Assembly (NCBI RefSeq): GCF_003096415.1
Contig: NZ_QEKH01000004.1
Location: 1 to 64,000, forward strand
Length of the DNA: 64,000 bases
Source: Victivallis vadensis
GTDB taxonomy: Bacteria; Verrucomicrobiota; Lentisphaeria; Victivallales; Victivallaceae
Reading direction: 5' to 3'
The translations under genes and the position numbers were made by a program. Below, piece by piece: positions 48,376 to 57,336 of the stretch. Each line of letters opens with the position of its first letter. Positions within the stretch are counted from its first letter, which is position 1. The notes below the pieces were generated by a model. It saw only the letters and a list, made by a program, of their open reading frames with translations, had not been told where the DNA came from and did not search any database.

Positions 48376-49479
48376 CTACGCCAGTTCGTCGGCAAGTTTG
48401 CGCATCGCGTCGTACTGTTCCTCGATCGAAGCGACCAGCTTGAGCTGGGTGCGGCAGCGGTCGAGGTTGTGGTCCGGGCGGCGGATCTTGAAGTACACAT
48501 CCCCTTCCAGATAATCGGTCAGGAAACGGATGCCGATCTCCAGCGTGATCAGCTTGCCGGAGAACGGCAGCAGCGATTTCTCCGTCGCATTCAGGAAGCC
48601 GCCCGCTCCGGAAAGGTAGCCGCGCAACAGCGCCTCGTACATCGGGAAACGCATCGTGACCTTGCCGAGGTCGGTTTCGTCCTCCGCCGCCGGGCTGGTG
48701 CCGGTCCGCACCATATCCCCGAAGTCGTAATGGGGCAGCCCCGGCATCACCGTGTCAAGGTCGATCACGCAGCAGCCGCTGCCGGTCAGGTCGTCGATCA
48801 GCACATTGTTGAGCTTGGTGTCGTTGTGAGTGACCCGTTCGACCAGTTCGCCCTCCTTCTGCAGGTCGATCAGCACGCCGCACTCTTTGCCGCGCGCCAT
48901 GATGAAATCGAACTCGCGCGAAACCGATTTCAGGCGGCCCAGCTTATCCTCCTTCGCCGCCTTTTCCAGATTCGCGAGGCGGGACGGGGTGTTGTGAAAG
49001 TCCGGGATCGTCTCATTCAGCCGCTGCGGCAGGTCCGCGAGGTCCGCCTGGAAGTTGCTGAACGCCGCCGCCGCCTGATAAGCCTGAGCCTTCGTTTCAA
49101 GGATGTCGTACGAGCGCGCATTCTCCACAAACACATAGCAGCGGAAGAAATTCCCCGCCGGGTCGCGCCAGTACGGTTTGCCGTAGATGGAGTTGACCAC
49201 TTCGAGGGTGCGGCGGCGGGTGGCGGGGTTGACGGCGCGCTCGTCCCGGATTTTCGCGCCGATGTGGCGGGTCACCCGCAGAAAGTTGTCCATCAGCTCC
49301 TCCGGCGCCTTGAACACGTTGGTGTTCACCCGCTGGATGATGTAGTGCAGCAGCGTGCCGCCCTGGTCGAACGTGACCTGAAAGGTGTCGTTGATGTGGC
49401 CGGTTCCATACGGGACCGCGACCACGAAGTTGCCGTAGAGCTGGAAGTGGGAGGTGAGCTGCCGGAAATCGAATTTCAT
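48376..49479 (-). CDS. NahK-like sugar kinase (aminoglycoside phosphotransferase fold)
   Basis: 367 aa from the ATG at 49479; an ATG at 49485 is too close to the AAGGA site. GTGHINDTFQVTF is the nucleotide loop, THNDTKLNNVLIDD the catalytic loop and VIDLDTVMPGLPHYDFGDMVR the metal-binding segment, all as in N-acetylhexosamine 1-kinases of the lacto-N-biose pathway. It would phosphorylate GlcNAc/GalNAc released from host glycans; exact specificity is inferred. Convergent with the exporter gene and divergent from a PocR-AraC regulator. Confidence 0.83.
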   Translation of the reverse strand: MKFDFRQLTSHFQLYGNFVVAVPYGTGHINDTFQVTFDQGGTLLHYIIQRVNTNVFKAPEELMDNFLRVTRHIGAKIRDERAVNPATRRRTLEVVNSIYGKPYWRDPAGNFFRCYVFVENARSYDILETKAQAYQAAAAFSNFQADLADLPQRLNETIPDFHNTPSRLANLEKAAKEDKLGRLKSVSREFDFIMARGKECGVLIDLQKEGELVERVTHNDTKLNNVLIDDLTGSGCCVIDLDTVMPGLPHYDFGDMVRTGTSPAAEDETDLGKVTMRFPMYEALLRGYLSGAGGFLNATEKSLLPFSGKLITLEIGIRFLTDYLEGDVYFKIRRPDHNLDRCRTQLKLVASIEEQYDAMRKLADELA

Positions 49480-49637
49480 AACCATTTTTCCTTCTGTTGA
49501 TCCGTCGTATTCCTGTTCCACCGGTGAATATAGCCGGTCGGAACCGTTTTATAAATGGAATTTTTCACAACACCTATGGACTTTTCGGCAAAGTAAAGAT
49601 ATAGTACGTAAAAGTTGCAACAACAGGTTGAAAAGAT

Positions 49638-50519
49638 ATGCCGGTCACACCGTTCGAACTCTTTCTGAGCGATGAGGTTCAGTCGCTGCTGGACAACTTC
49701 GCCTCGCTGCTGGACATCCGCGTCACCTTCTACTCCGCCGACGGGCGCATGCTGCGCCGCGGCCGCCAGATGAGCAACACCGACTACTGCCGCCTGATCC
49801 AGGCGGAGCCGCACAATCTGCGGCGATGCGTCGAACTGGACGCCGACAAACAGAAGGAGGCGATGCGAAAGCGCGGCATCATCGACTATCAGTGCCACGC
49901 TGGGTTGCGCGAGGCGATCGCCCCGGTCCATATCCACGACCAACTGGCCGGTTACCTGATGATCGGCCAGTTCCGGATCAGCAATTCTCCTCCGGCCTGT
50001 ATTCTGGAGCGGTGCGATTCTCCGGAGCGCCGGAAAGCCCTGACCGAAGCCTTCAACGCCCTGCCCCGCATTTCAGTCGAAAAGCTCGAAAACGTGCTCG
50101 GGCTGTTCAAAATGCTGATCGATTATATCGTAGTGCGCGAACTGGCCGTCCTGCAGGGCGACCGGCTGCGGACCGACATCGACCGCTATCTGGAGCAGCA
50201 CTGCACCGAAGACATCCGGCTGCCGGAGATGGCCAGAAAACTGGGGCGGAGCGTTTCGACCATTTCCCAGTTCCTCCGCCGCAACTACCAGACCAGCTTC
50301 AAGGAGCTGCTGCTCGAACGCCGCCTGCAGCGGGCGGAAGCCTTCTGGCAGGCCAACCCGAATGCGACCGTCGGCGAAGCCGCATTCGCCGCCGGTTTCA
50401 GCGACCAGTTCTATTTCTCGCGCGTTTTCCGCCGCCGCCGCGGCCTCCCGCCCGGCCAATACCGCGACCGGCGCCGCCGGCAAACCGCCAACTCCGGCGG
50501 CGCCGGCACAGCCGAGTAA
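49638..50519 (+). CDS. AraC-family regulator with PocR ligand-binding domain
   Basis: 293 aa. The N-terminal half (LLDNFASLLDIRVTFYSADGRMLRRG ... YCRLIQAEPHNLRRCVELDADKQ ... YQCHAGLREAIAPVHIHDQLAGYLMIGQFR) is a PocR domain with its conserved Cys residues, a PAS-like module thought to bind small hydrocarbon derivatives. The C-terminal 100 residues carry an AraC double helix-turn-helix (RLPEMARKLGRSVSTISQFLRRNYQTSFKELL; GEAAFAAGFSDQFYFSRVFRRRRGLPPGQYR). It lies between the NahK-like kinase and fucosidase genes, likely targets. Confidence 0.88.
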   Translation: MPVTPFELFLSDEVQSLLDNFASLLDIRVTFYSADGRMLRRGRQMSNTDYCRLIQAEPHNLRRCVELDADKQKEAMRKRGIIDYQCHAGLREAIAPVHIHDQLAGYLMIGQFRISNSPPACILERCDSPERRKALTEAFNALPRISVEKLENVLGLFKMLIDYIVVRELAVLQGDRLRTDIDRYLEQHCTEDIRLPEMARKLGRSVSTISQFLRRNYQTSFKELLLERRLQRAEAFWQANPNATVGEAAFAAGFSDQFYFSRVFRRRRGLPPGQYRDRRRRQTANSGGAGTAE

Positions 50520-50525
50520 CGGCGG

Positions 50526-51797
50526 TCAGAACTCGATTTTGACCACATTCAGCGGGGAATTCACGCTTTCCGGCGGCATCTGCAGTGTGAGACGGCCCTC
50601 TCCGTGATGGAACGGCACCCGCTGATCCGTCTCCAGAATCCGGGCGGAACGGGGAGCGGCAGAAACCGCTTCGATCACCAGTTGGCAGGCCGGATGGTTC
50701 TCAAATACATGGGCGTACAGCGCCCCGTCCTTCCCCAGCGTCAGCCGTCCCCAGCCCGGCTCCGGCTGCGGGGCGCAGGCTGTATTGTAGACGGATTCGC
50801 CGTTGACTGCCAGCCATGCGCCGATTTCACGCAGCCGCCGAACAGAGGGAGCCGGAATCGAGCCGTCGGCGCGCGGCCCGATGTTCAACTGATAATTACC
50901 GTTGCGGCTGGCATTGGAGATCAGACACTTCAGCAGGAAATCCGTGGTTTTCCAGCGATAATCAAGGCGGTGATATCCCCAGGATTCATTGAAGGTGCCG
51001 CTGGTTTCCCACGGGCGCGGGATGGCCTTGTCCGGAAACTGGTTGTCGCCCATCGACAGATAATCGATTCCGGCGGCGTCCCCTCCGGAATGATTCCAGG
51101 TGACGCCGATGCGGCTGTTGACGATGCCGCCGCGCGAATGCACCAGATCGATCAGCTTCTCCAGCCGCGCCTCGGTGAGCAAAGAGCATTTGCACCAGTT
51201 GTCGAACCAGAAGAGCCGGATTCCGTACCCGTCGAGCAGTTCGGTGACCTGCGGCAGACATTTCGCGGTAAAGTAGTGTTCAAATTCCGCATCGGAGGGC
51301 TGCTCAAGCGGCGGATCTTCCGGGATCTCCGGCCAGAGCGGCAGGCCGCCGCCGGGGAACTCCCAATCCAGCCAGTGCGAATAGTAAGCGCCCAGCACGA
51401 TGCCGCGCCGGTCGCACGCCTCCTTCAGCTCCCGGATCAGGTCGCGCCTGAACGGGGTGGCTTTCACGATATTGAAACCGGATACCCTGGAATCCCACAA
51501 CGCGAATCCGTCGTGATGCTTGGCGGTGATCACCACATACTTCATCCCGGCGTTCCGGATTTCCTCAGCCCATGCGTCCGCGTCGAAAGCCGCCGGGTTG
51601 AACTCACTTGCGAGTGCGCGGTATTCCCCGTCTGGAATCGCGCCGCCGTCCGGCCATAGCGCCTGGTATCTGATCCACTCGGCATAATGGTTGCGTCCCT
51701 GCTCCCGGCCCTTCCAGACTCCCGCCGGAATGCTGTAAAGCCCGAAATGGACGAACATTCCGAACCGGGACCGCGTGAAAAAATCGATCATATCCAT
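50526..51797 (-). CDS. alpha-L-fucosidase, GH29
   Basis: 423 aa, GGAGGA 7 bases before the ATG. GH29 features: RFGMFVHFGLYS near 11-22, YVVITAKHHDGFALWDS near 87-103 and IRLFWFDNW with the probable nucleophile D199. A C-terminal region of about 90 residues forms the usual beta-sandwich. No signal peptide, so unlike many gut fucosidases this one seems cytoplasmic and would act on imported fucosylated oligosaccharides. Convergent with the PocR-AraC gene. Confidence 0.9.
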   Translation of the reverse strand: MDMIDFFTRSRFGMFVHFGLYSIPAGVWKGREQGRNHYAEWIRYQALWPDGGAIPDGEYRALASEFNPAAFDADAWAEEIRNAGMKYVVITAKHHDGFALWDSRVSGFNIVKATPFRRDLIRELKEACDRRGIVLGAYYSHWLDWEFPGGGLPLWPEIPEDPPLEQPSDAEFEHYFTAKCLPQVTELLDGYGIRLFWFDNWCKCSLLTEARLEKLIDLVHSRGGIVNSRIGVTWNHSGGDAAGIDYLSMGDNQFPDKAIPRPWETSGTFNESWGYHRLDYRWKTTDFLLKCLISNASRNGNYQLNIGPRADGSIPAPSVRRLREIGAWLAVNGESVYNTACAPQPEPGWGRLTLGKDGALYAHVFENHPACQLVIEAVSAAPRSARILETDQRVPFHHGEGRLTLQMPPESVNSPLNVVKIEF

Positions 51798-52152
51798 CCT
51801 GTATTCCTCCGGTTGTTCCGGCGGTTAATATATCCGGCCGCAACCGGATATCAAATCAATTCATTCCGGCGGCCGCCACTTTTTTGATAAATTTCACTTT
51901 TTGTATCTTTTCACATTAATATTGTATCTTTTTATTTGATAATAAACGAGTTGTATTTTCATTAGAATACCGGAAAATTCCCCATCAACTCTCAATAGCC
52001 CCTCGCATTCGGATGAGACCTGAAAACCAGGAACAGAATAAGGACAAGAAATGACCGGAAATGAGAAGAAATATAGAATATCCATGCTAATTCATAAAAA
52101 AGAAAATCAACGGGAAATTTTTCATAACTCGTTGATTTTTAAGCAATAAAAA
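51798..52152. other. AT-rich gap between fucosidase and tRNA-Pro
   Basis: Contains the fucosidase promoter region. A minus-strand frame of 63 codons at 51894-52085 has no ribosome site and no domain, and I take it as chance. A TTGATTTTT stretch precedes the tRNA region. Nothing else seen. Confidence 0.4.
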
Positions 52153-52231
52153 TGGTCGGGATAGAGAGATTTGAACTCTCGACCTTTTGACCCCCAGTCA
52201 AACGCGCTAGACCAGGCTGCGCTATATCCCG
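52153..52231 (-). tRNA. tRNA-Pro (anticodon GGG)
   Basis: 79 bases with encoded CCA. Acceptor stem CGGGATA/TATCCCG; D arm GCGC/GCGC; anticodon stem TTTGA/TCAAA around CTGGGGG, giving GGG; T arm GAGAG-TTCAAAT-CTCTC. All stems pair. Confidence 0.95.
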
Positions 52232-52378
52232 ACAACTTTCTTTGGGAAAGTATTTTTAATATACACACTTTCAGCTCAAATGCAAGGTTCCCGCTTTTGA
52301 ATATCCCGTTTTTTTAAACAAAATATCCGGTAATTCACCCGAAGTTGTGGAATTCCGGGAGACTTGAGCAGGGAAAAG

Positions 52379-53191
52379 TCAGAGCCGGCGCCTTATCGCT
52401 TCAATCGCATCGAAACTGCGCGGACCAAGGCGCAACAGCAAATCCGGATCAATCGTACTGTCAACCCGAATTATTTTCTTCGCTTTCAACTCCTCCCAGA
52501 CCGGCTGGCCCTCCAGCCGCTTCAACTGCTCCGGCGTAAAGCCCGGCAGCAGGATCAGTTCCGGCTGCCACAGCAACAATTGTTCCGCCGACAGAATAAA
52601 GTAATCCCCGGAAACCGACTCCGCCGCATTGCGCCCCCCCGCCAGCTCAATGATTTCATGCAGAAAACTCCCCTGCCCCGCCGCCATCAGTGGCGACGCG
52701 CTTAACAGCACCAGCACCCGAGGACGCCGGTCATACGGGATTTCAGACGCCTGCCGGCGGAATTCTTCCAGTCGGCTTCGCTGTTCCGTCACCACCGATG
52801 CGGCCTTTTGCGGAATATTCAGCAATTTACCAAGCGTTTCCAGGTTTTCCAGATAATCGTTCAGCGAGCGGGCCGGAAGTTCCCGGTATGGGATTCCCAA
52901 TTGCTTCAGTTGTTTCAAAACACCCGGATCGAACATCTTTTCCATCACCACCAGCGTCGGACGGACCGCCGCCAATGCTTCCGAATACGGACGGCCGAAC
53001 CCACCGACCACCGGGAGTTTTTTCGCCTCCGACGGGTAATTGCAGTAACCGCTGCGGCCAACCAGCAATTGCTCCGCTCCAAGCAGGAAAATACATTCGG
53101 TCAGGTTGGGAGCGAGCGACACCACCCGGAGTTCCCCCGCCGGGATCAGCAGGGTCCACCCGGTCAACAGCAGCAGTAAGAACCGCTTCAT
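52379..53191 (-). CDS. periplasmic substrate-binding protein, BtuF-like
   Basis: 270 aa. Signal peptide MKRFLLLLLTGWTLLIPAGE without a lipobox. Pattern of helical-backbone binding proteins for cobalamin or siderophores: LRVVSLAPNLTECIFLLGAEQLLVGRSGYCNYPSEAKKLPVVGGFGRPYSEALAAVRPTLVV and a second lobe with GRNAAESVSGDYFILSAEQLLLWQPELILL. Related in type to the lipoprotein at 11065. No permease or ATPase gene adjoins; its start overlaps the nuclease gene upstream, an odd neighbour. It probably feeds a transporter encoded elsewhere. Confidence 0.83.
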   Translation of the reverse strand: MKRFLLLLLTGWTLLIPAGELRVVSLAPNLTECIFLLGAEQLLVGRSGYCNYPSEAKKLPVVGGFGRPYSEALAAVRPTLVVMEKMFDPGVLKQLKQLGIPYRELPARSLNDYLENLETLGKLLNIPQKAASVVTEQRSRLEEFRRQASEIPYDRRPRVLVLLSASPLMAAGQGSFLHEIIELAGGRNAAESVSGDYFILSAEQLLLWQPELILLPGFTPEQLKRLEGQPVWEELKAKKIIRVDSTIDPDLLLRLGPRSFDAIEAIRRRL

Positions 53192-54420
53192 CCCTTTCTC
53201 TCCCCCGCGAAACGCTCCAGCACCCGCAAAGTCCGGTCCACACCGGGAAAATCGCGGAAGCGGTAAATGCGGTCAACCAACTCCGGATAACGCCGTTCCA
53301 ACTCCGCAAAAGCCTCGTCGTCCGCCAACGCCCGGTCGATGCCGAGCACCAGCGGCAGTTCGGGATGCTCCCGCAGCAACTCCAGCCTCCCTTCCAGCTG
53401 CCCCCTATGCCAGCGGTGGAACAGTTCCAGATGCACCCGCACGCCGTCCCCGATCCGTTCGAAGCTGAGGTCCGGGAACACCACCGACTGTTTGCCGCCG
53501 TCGATGAACGGCGACTCGCCGATAATCCGCCAGCTCTCCACATCCTTTTTGAACAGCGAATGAAACATCCTGATCTCTTCCGGAACGTAGCTGGAAAAAT
53601 TCCGGTAGTGCGAAACCAGCCCCGCCTCCTGGTCAAGCTTCAAATCGCCGGAGAGCTTGCCGAGACGGATTTTCGCTTTCAGTTTCCATTGAGCCAGATT
53701 CACCACGGCAGGAAAGAAAGCCGCCAACTGCAATGCGTATTTGCGCGTGTTGGCAAACAGCGAAAACGGCCCGCTGATCGAAAGTTCATAAGCAACACTT
53801 TTGCCGCGTCCCTTTCTCCGGATTTCCGCCAGCAGCCGGAAGAATTTCAGGTATTTGAAAAGCCGGCGCAGCTCGGCGGGATGCTCGTCGCGCACCTCCA
53901 GCTCGATCGACTCCGCATAGATCAACAGCCCCTGCACCTGCGCGAGATTGTAGCGGTTCAGCAGCTCCGTCGCGGTCAACTTCGGAGCGGCGGAGATCCG
54001 CTCGTTATCCGACAGGTCGCCGTAGATGTCGCCCGCCATGAATTCAATCAGTCCGGGACGGGTCGCCAGCAGCTCCCGGTAACGGGCGACATCCCCCTGC
54101 GCCTCCACCAGCTTTTCCGACGCGAATGCGAAAAGCTCCCCGCGCAGCGCCGGATAGTCGATCTCCCGGACCGGGTCGAAATCGGTATGATCCAGCAGCA
54201 GTTTATTCAGCCCGGATGCAAAAATCTGATCGCGCGTGCCTTTGATCAGCACATCGGTCAGTTCCTCGATCTCTCCGCGCCCCATCCGGGAGTCGAACGC
54301 TCCCTGATATACACCGATCAGCTCCGAAGCCAGCTTCTGCCGCTCCGGTTCGGCCGGATTGATGAACACCGGCTTGAAGCCGCCGCTGCGCCGGAATTTC
54401 AGCAACTCTTTGGTCAACAT
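53188..54420 (-). CDS. DUF790/Bax1-type nuclease, partner of XPB helicase
   Basis: 410 aa. The N-terminus (MLTKELLKFRRSGGFKPVFINPAEPERQKLASELIGVYQGAFDSRMGRGEIEELT) and the following long helical part match the DUF790 family, whose archaeal member Bax1 is a structure-specific nuclease bound to XPB. A PD-(D/E)xK-like C-terminal part (FPDLSFERIGDGVRVHLELFHRWHRGQLEGRL) fits the nuclease core. The gene begins within the last codons of the helicase gene. A role in repairing bubble- or bulge-like DNA damage is inferred from the family. Confidence 0.8.
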   Translation of the reverse strand: MLTKELLKFRRSGGFKPVFINPAEPERQKLASELIGVYQGAFDSRMGRGEIEELTDVLIKGTRDQIFASGLNKLLLDHTDFDPVREIDYPALRGELFAFASEKLVEAQGDVARYRELLATRPGLIEFMAGDIYGDLSDNERISAAPKLTATELLNRYNLAQVQGLLIYAESIELEVRDEHPAELRRLFKYLKFFRLLAEIRRKGRGKSVAYELSISGPFSLFANTRKYALQLAAFFPAVVNLAQWKLKAKIRLGKLSGDLKLDQEAGLVSHYRNFSSYVPEEIRMFHSLFKKDVESWRIIGESPFIDGGKQSVVFPDLSFERIGDGVRVHLELFHRWHRGQLEGRLELLREHPELPLVLGIDRALADDEAFAELERRYPELVDRIYRFRDFPGVDRTLRVLERFAGERKG

Positions 54421-55823
54421 GCGTCCACCTCGCCGTCCTCGTGGTTCTTATAGGCGCGGTGTTCGCGGCGGCGGGCGCTGACATTCTCCTCACTGGTGCC
54501 GGAGCTGACCAGCTCGTACAGCACCGCCTGCTCCTTGCCGGGAGCGGGACGCAGGATGCGGCCGAGCCGCTGCACATGCTCACGCACGCTGCCGGAGCCG
54601 GAAAGGATGATCCCGACCGCCACCGCGGGCACGTCCACCCCCTCGTTCAATACCTTGCTGGTCACCAGCACGGTGTAGACGCCTTCGCGGAAACGCGCCA
54701 GAAACTCCTTGCGCTCCCCCGGTTTGGTGCGGTGGGTGATCACCGGCCAGCCGAAGCGGCGGCCGATCGCATAGGCGGTCTCGTTGTCGGCGGTGAAAAT
54801 GATGATCCGCTCCCCGGCGTGTTCGCCGACCAGCTCCCAGACCTTGCGGATTTTCGCTTCGCCGCCGCGCGCGATGCGGCGCTGCTCCAGAAAAGCCCGG
54901 AACACCTTGCGTCCTTCCGGAAGCCGGGCGCAGAGACCGAGAAAACGCCCCCATTCCGACTGAAAGCGGAAATTCAACTGGTTCGCGCGCAGGAAATTCA
55001 CATAGATTTTGCGATTTTCCTCATAAGCCGCCGCTTCGTCGTCGTCCAGCGGCACCGGAATCTGCCGCGTCACATAGGGAGACAGCACCTTGCCTTCAAG
55101 CTCGTCGATGTTGACCTGACAGACCACCGGTCCGAGCAGGTCTTCCAGCACCTTGGCCCGGTCGTCGGGCAGTTCGGGCGTCGCGGAAAGGCCGAGCCGG
55201 AAGGGTGCGATCGACATCGCCGCGGCCAGCCGGGTTTCGGGGCCGGGGAGGTGGTGGCACTCGTCCGCGACCAGCAGTGCGAAACGGTTGCCGATGAACT
55301 CCATATTCAGCACCGCCGAGTCGTAGGTGCTGACGGTCAGCTCGCGGATGTCGCGCTCCCCTCCCCCGAGCATTCCGACCGGACGGCCGAAAAAGTGCTC
55401 CAGCACTCCGGCCCACTGTCCGAGCAAGTCGATGGTCGGCACCAGGAAAATCGCAGGGCGTTTCAGGTAAGCCGCCGCCATCACCGCAAGAATCGTCTTG
55501 CCGCTGCCGGTCGGCAGCGCCGCCACGCCGCGGAACATCGCCACCCGCCACGCATCGAACGCCTGGCGCTGGTGAGGGCGCGGAATCAGTTCCACCGCAA
55601 GCTTCAGATCGTCCAGCGGCGCAAAAGAACGCGCCTTGTCGACAAATGGAAACTTCGCCATCTGCAATGCGATCACGATATCGGCATAGTCGCAGGCGCG
55701 CCCGCGCAGATTCCGGGTACGCTCGTCATTGCGGAGCAGACGCGCCGCGCCGGCAGGAAGCGACTCCGGCGCGGCGCCGGTCAGCGTCACCGTCCCGGAG
55801 TCAAATTCCAGAATCGGCTCCAT
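54414..55823 (-). CDS. XPB/Rad25-type superfamily 2 DNA helicase
   Basis: 469 aa. An N-terminal domain of about 80 residues is followed by RPHQRQAFDAW, Walker A LPTGSGKT (103-110), motif II DECH (186-189), motif III LGLSATPE near 212 and C-terminal motifs with VLVTSKVLNEGVDVPAVAVGIILSGSGSVREHVQRLGRILRP. This is the compact bacterial/archaeal XPB form. Overlap with the DUF790 gene indicates joint translation, as in XPB-Bax1 operons. Bacterial function is poorly known. Confidence 0.87.
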   Translation of the reverse strand: MEPILEFDSGTVTLTGAAPESLPAGAARLLRNDERTRNLRGRACDYADIVIALQMAKFPFVDKARSFAPLDDLKLAVELIPRPHQRQAFDAWRVAMFRGVAALPTGSGKTILAVMAAAYLKRPAIFLVPTIDLLGQWAGVLEHFFGRPVGMLGGGERDIRELTVSTYDSAVLNMEFIGNRFALLVADECHHLPGPETRLAAAMSIAPFRLGLSATPELPDDRAKVLEDLLGPVVCQVNIDELEGKVLSPYVTRQIPVPLDDDEAAAYEENRKIYVNFLRANQLNFRFQSEWGRFLGLCARLPEGRKVFRAFLEQRRIARGGEAKIRKVWELVGEHAGERIIIFTADNETAYAIGRRFGWPVITHRTKPGERKEFLARFREGVYTVLVTSKVLNEGVDVPAVAVGIILSGSGSVREHVQRLGRILRPAPGKEQAVLYELVSSGTSEENVSARRREHRAYKNHEDGEVDAC

Positions 55824-56098
55824 CAGAACTTCTGGGGGCGGAACGCACCGAACGCCCAGACAACCAGCACGACCAATGCCGCGCTTGCAAACGTCCAGAT
55901 ATTATCCCACAGCCGCACATGCAACCGGGTGATCGGCCCGGAGAACAGCATCACGGCCAGCAGGATCACCAGCAGTGGAACCCCGGTATAAACCGCCCAC
56001 TTCCTGCCGCGCTGATAATCGGGATAGTCCGGTATCTGGACGGACTCCACCTCTTTCAGCAACTCTTTCAGCCGCGCTTCTCTCTCCGACTCCGACAT
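55823..56098 (-). CDS. small membrane protein
   Basis: 91 aa. A charged, probably coiled N-terminus (SESEREARLKELLKEVESVQIPDYPDYQRGRKW) and two hydrophobic segments (YTGVPLLVILLAVMLFSG; IWTFASAALVVLVVWAFGAF). It overlaps the helicase start by one base, so the two are co-transcribed. No known family recognised. Confidence 0.65.
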   Translation of the reverse strand: MSESEREARLKELLKEVESVQIPDYPDYQRGRKWAVYTGVPLLVILLAVMLFSGPITRLHVRLWDNIWTFASAALVVLVVWAFGAFRPQKF

Positions 56099-56123
56099 GG
56101 TTCCGCCCCCGGTACGTTATGAA

Positions 56124-56861
56124 TTAGAACTTGAAATTGACAATCGGAAACACCGGCAGCCAGGCATCCTTGATGTAATTGACCAAGCCGAACTGGAGTC
56201 CCTTGCTTTCGGAGACATTCACCACGCCGAGCTGGACGCCGTTGCACTCCTTGACCTGACTGTAAACTCCGCACTGCATACCGTTCATCGGACCGGACAC
56301 CACATTGACCGGCGCCGCCTGAAAACCGCTCACACTGTCAGTCACATTCACGCCCAGCGCCGCCTGAAGGCCGGTCGCGTTCTTCGACAAATTCACGGTG
56401 CTGGCCTGGATTCCGTAAAAATCTCCGGCCTGAGAGTAGAGGCAGCTCGCCTGAAGCCCCTTGAACTGCACGAAGTTCAGACAGACCAGAAACGATGCCT
56501 GAATGCCGTTCATCTCATGGTTCTGGCAGTAAGTCCAGCTGACCTGCAATCCCTTGATCGTGGAGGTTCCGGCCATACCCCAGGAAATTTCCGCGCCGAA
56601 CACCCGGCCGATGCCGCCGGAAGCGGGCCAGCCGGTCTTGAGACCGTACACATTCGCATTATAGGCCGACGACGGCCACTGCGGAATCACCGAGAACTGG
56701 AACAGTGACCAATCCTCATACGCCTTCATGCCGTCATAGGCGCCCGCACCGGCCGGATTCTGCGCCGGAGCAGGTGTATTTTCGACCTTGACCGGCTCGG
56801 CGGCACACAGCGAACAGACCGCCGCGGACGCGGCGAACAATGAAACAAACAATTTATTCAT
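56124..56861 (-). CDS. exported repeat protein, LA_2272-like, copy 1
   Basis: 245 aa from the ATG at 56861 with GAGGAG upstream. Signal peptide MNKLFVSLFAASAAVCSLCA. From about residue 85 short repeats of the form G-(I/L/V)-Q-(A/x)-x6-N recur about every 20 residues (MNGIQASF, FKGLQAS, FYGIQAS, ATGLQAA, VSGFQAA, MNGMQCG, CNGVQLG, SKGLQFG), ending in VFPIVNFKF. The pattern resembles the LA_2272 surface-repeat family and suggests a beta-helix or outer-membrane sheet. It is paired with a shorter paralogue immediately upstream. Confidence 0.72.
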   Translation of the reverse strand: MNKLFVSLFAASAAVCSLCAAEPVKVENTPAPAQNPAGAGAYDGMKAYEDWSLFQFSVIPQWPSSAYNANVYGLKTGWPASGGIGRVFGAEISWGMAGTSTIKGLQVSWTYCQNHEMNGIQASFLVCLNFVQFKGLQASCLYSQAGDFYGIQASTVNLSKNATGLQAALGVNVTDSVSGFQAAPVNVVSGPMNGMQCGVYSQVKECNGVQLGVVNVSESKGLQFGLVNYIKDAWLPVFPIVNFKF

Positions 56862-56883
56862 GATTCCTCTTCTCCTCTTGCTC

Positions 56884-57336
56884 TTACAGACGGACATTCA
56901 CAATGGGCAGGCAGAAAACCGGGCTGTTCTTGATGAAATTCAGCAGTCCGATCTGGAGCGACTCGTCGTCGGCGACATTCACGATGCCGAGCTGCACACC
57001 GGCCACCTTGACCGAAAAATTCACCAGCGAAAACTGAAGTCCGGTCGTCTCCTCCGATACCGTGGAAATCAAACTGGTCTGGATGCCGACCACCTTGTCG
57101 GTACCCGCATTGAACACCGATGCCTCCACACCGTACACCGGAGCCGGCCCGCCGCTCATCGGCAACCCGACCTTCACGCCGCAGACCGTCGTCGTGGCGG
57201 CCGCCGCCGGCTGGGTCGGAGTGAACGCCAGCGTGATAAAGCTCCAGTCATCGTTCGGCACCGGTTCGGCGCCGACGGCCCCGATCGCGGCGAACACCGC
57301 AAGCGCCATTCCCGTCAACAGTTTCTTTCTCATCAT
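56884..57336 (-). CDS. exported repeat protein, LA_2272-like, copy 2
   Basis: 150 aa from the ATG at 57336; neighbouring ATG codons at 57342 and 57333 are alternatives around the same AAGGATGGAG site. Signal peptide ending AAIGAVGAE. Fewer repeats than copy 1 (VVGIQTS, TTGLQFS, VAGVQLG, LQIGLLNF) but the same closing motif, LPIVNVRL. The two genes are 22 bases apart on the same strand: a duplication with different repeat numbers. Function unknown; surface or outer-membrane location inferred. Confidence 0.7.
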   Translation of the reverse strand: MMRKKLLTGMALAVFAAIGAVGAEPVPNDDWSFITLAFTPTQPAAAATTTVCGVKVGLPMSGGPAPVYGVEASVFNAGTDKVVGIQTSLISTVSEETTGLQFSLVNFSVKVAGVQLGIVNVADDESLQIGLLNFIKNSPVFCLPIVNVRL

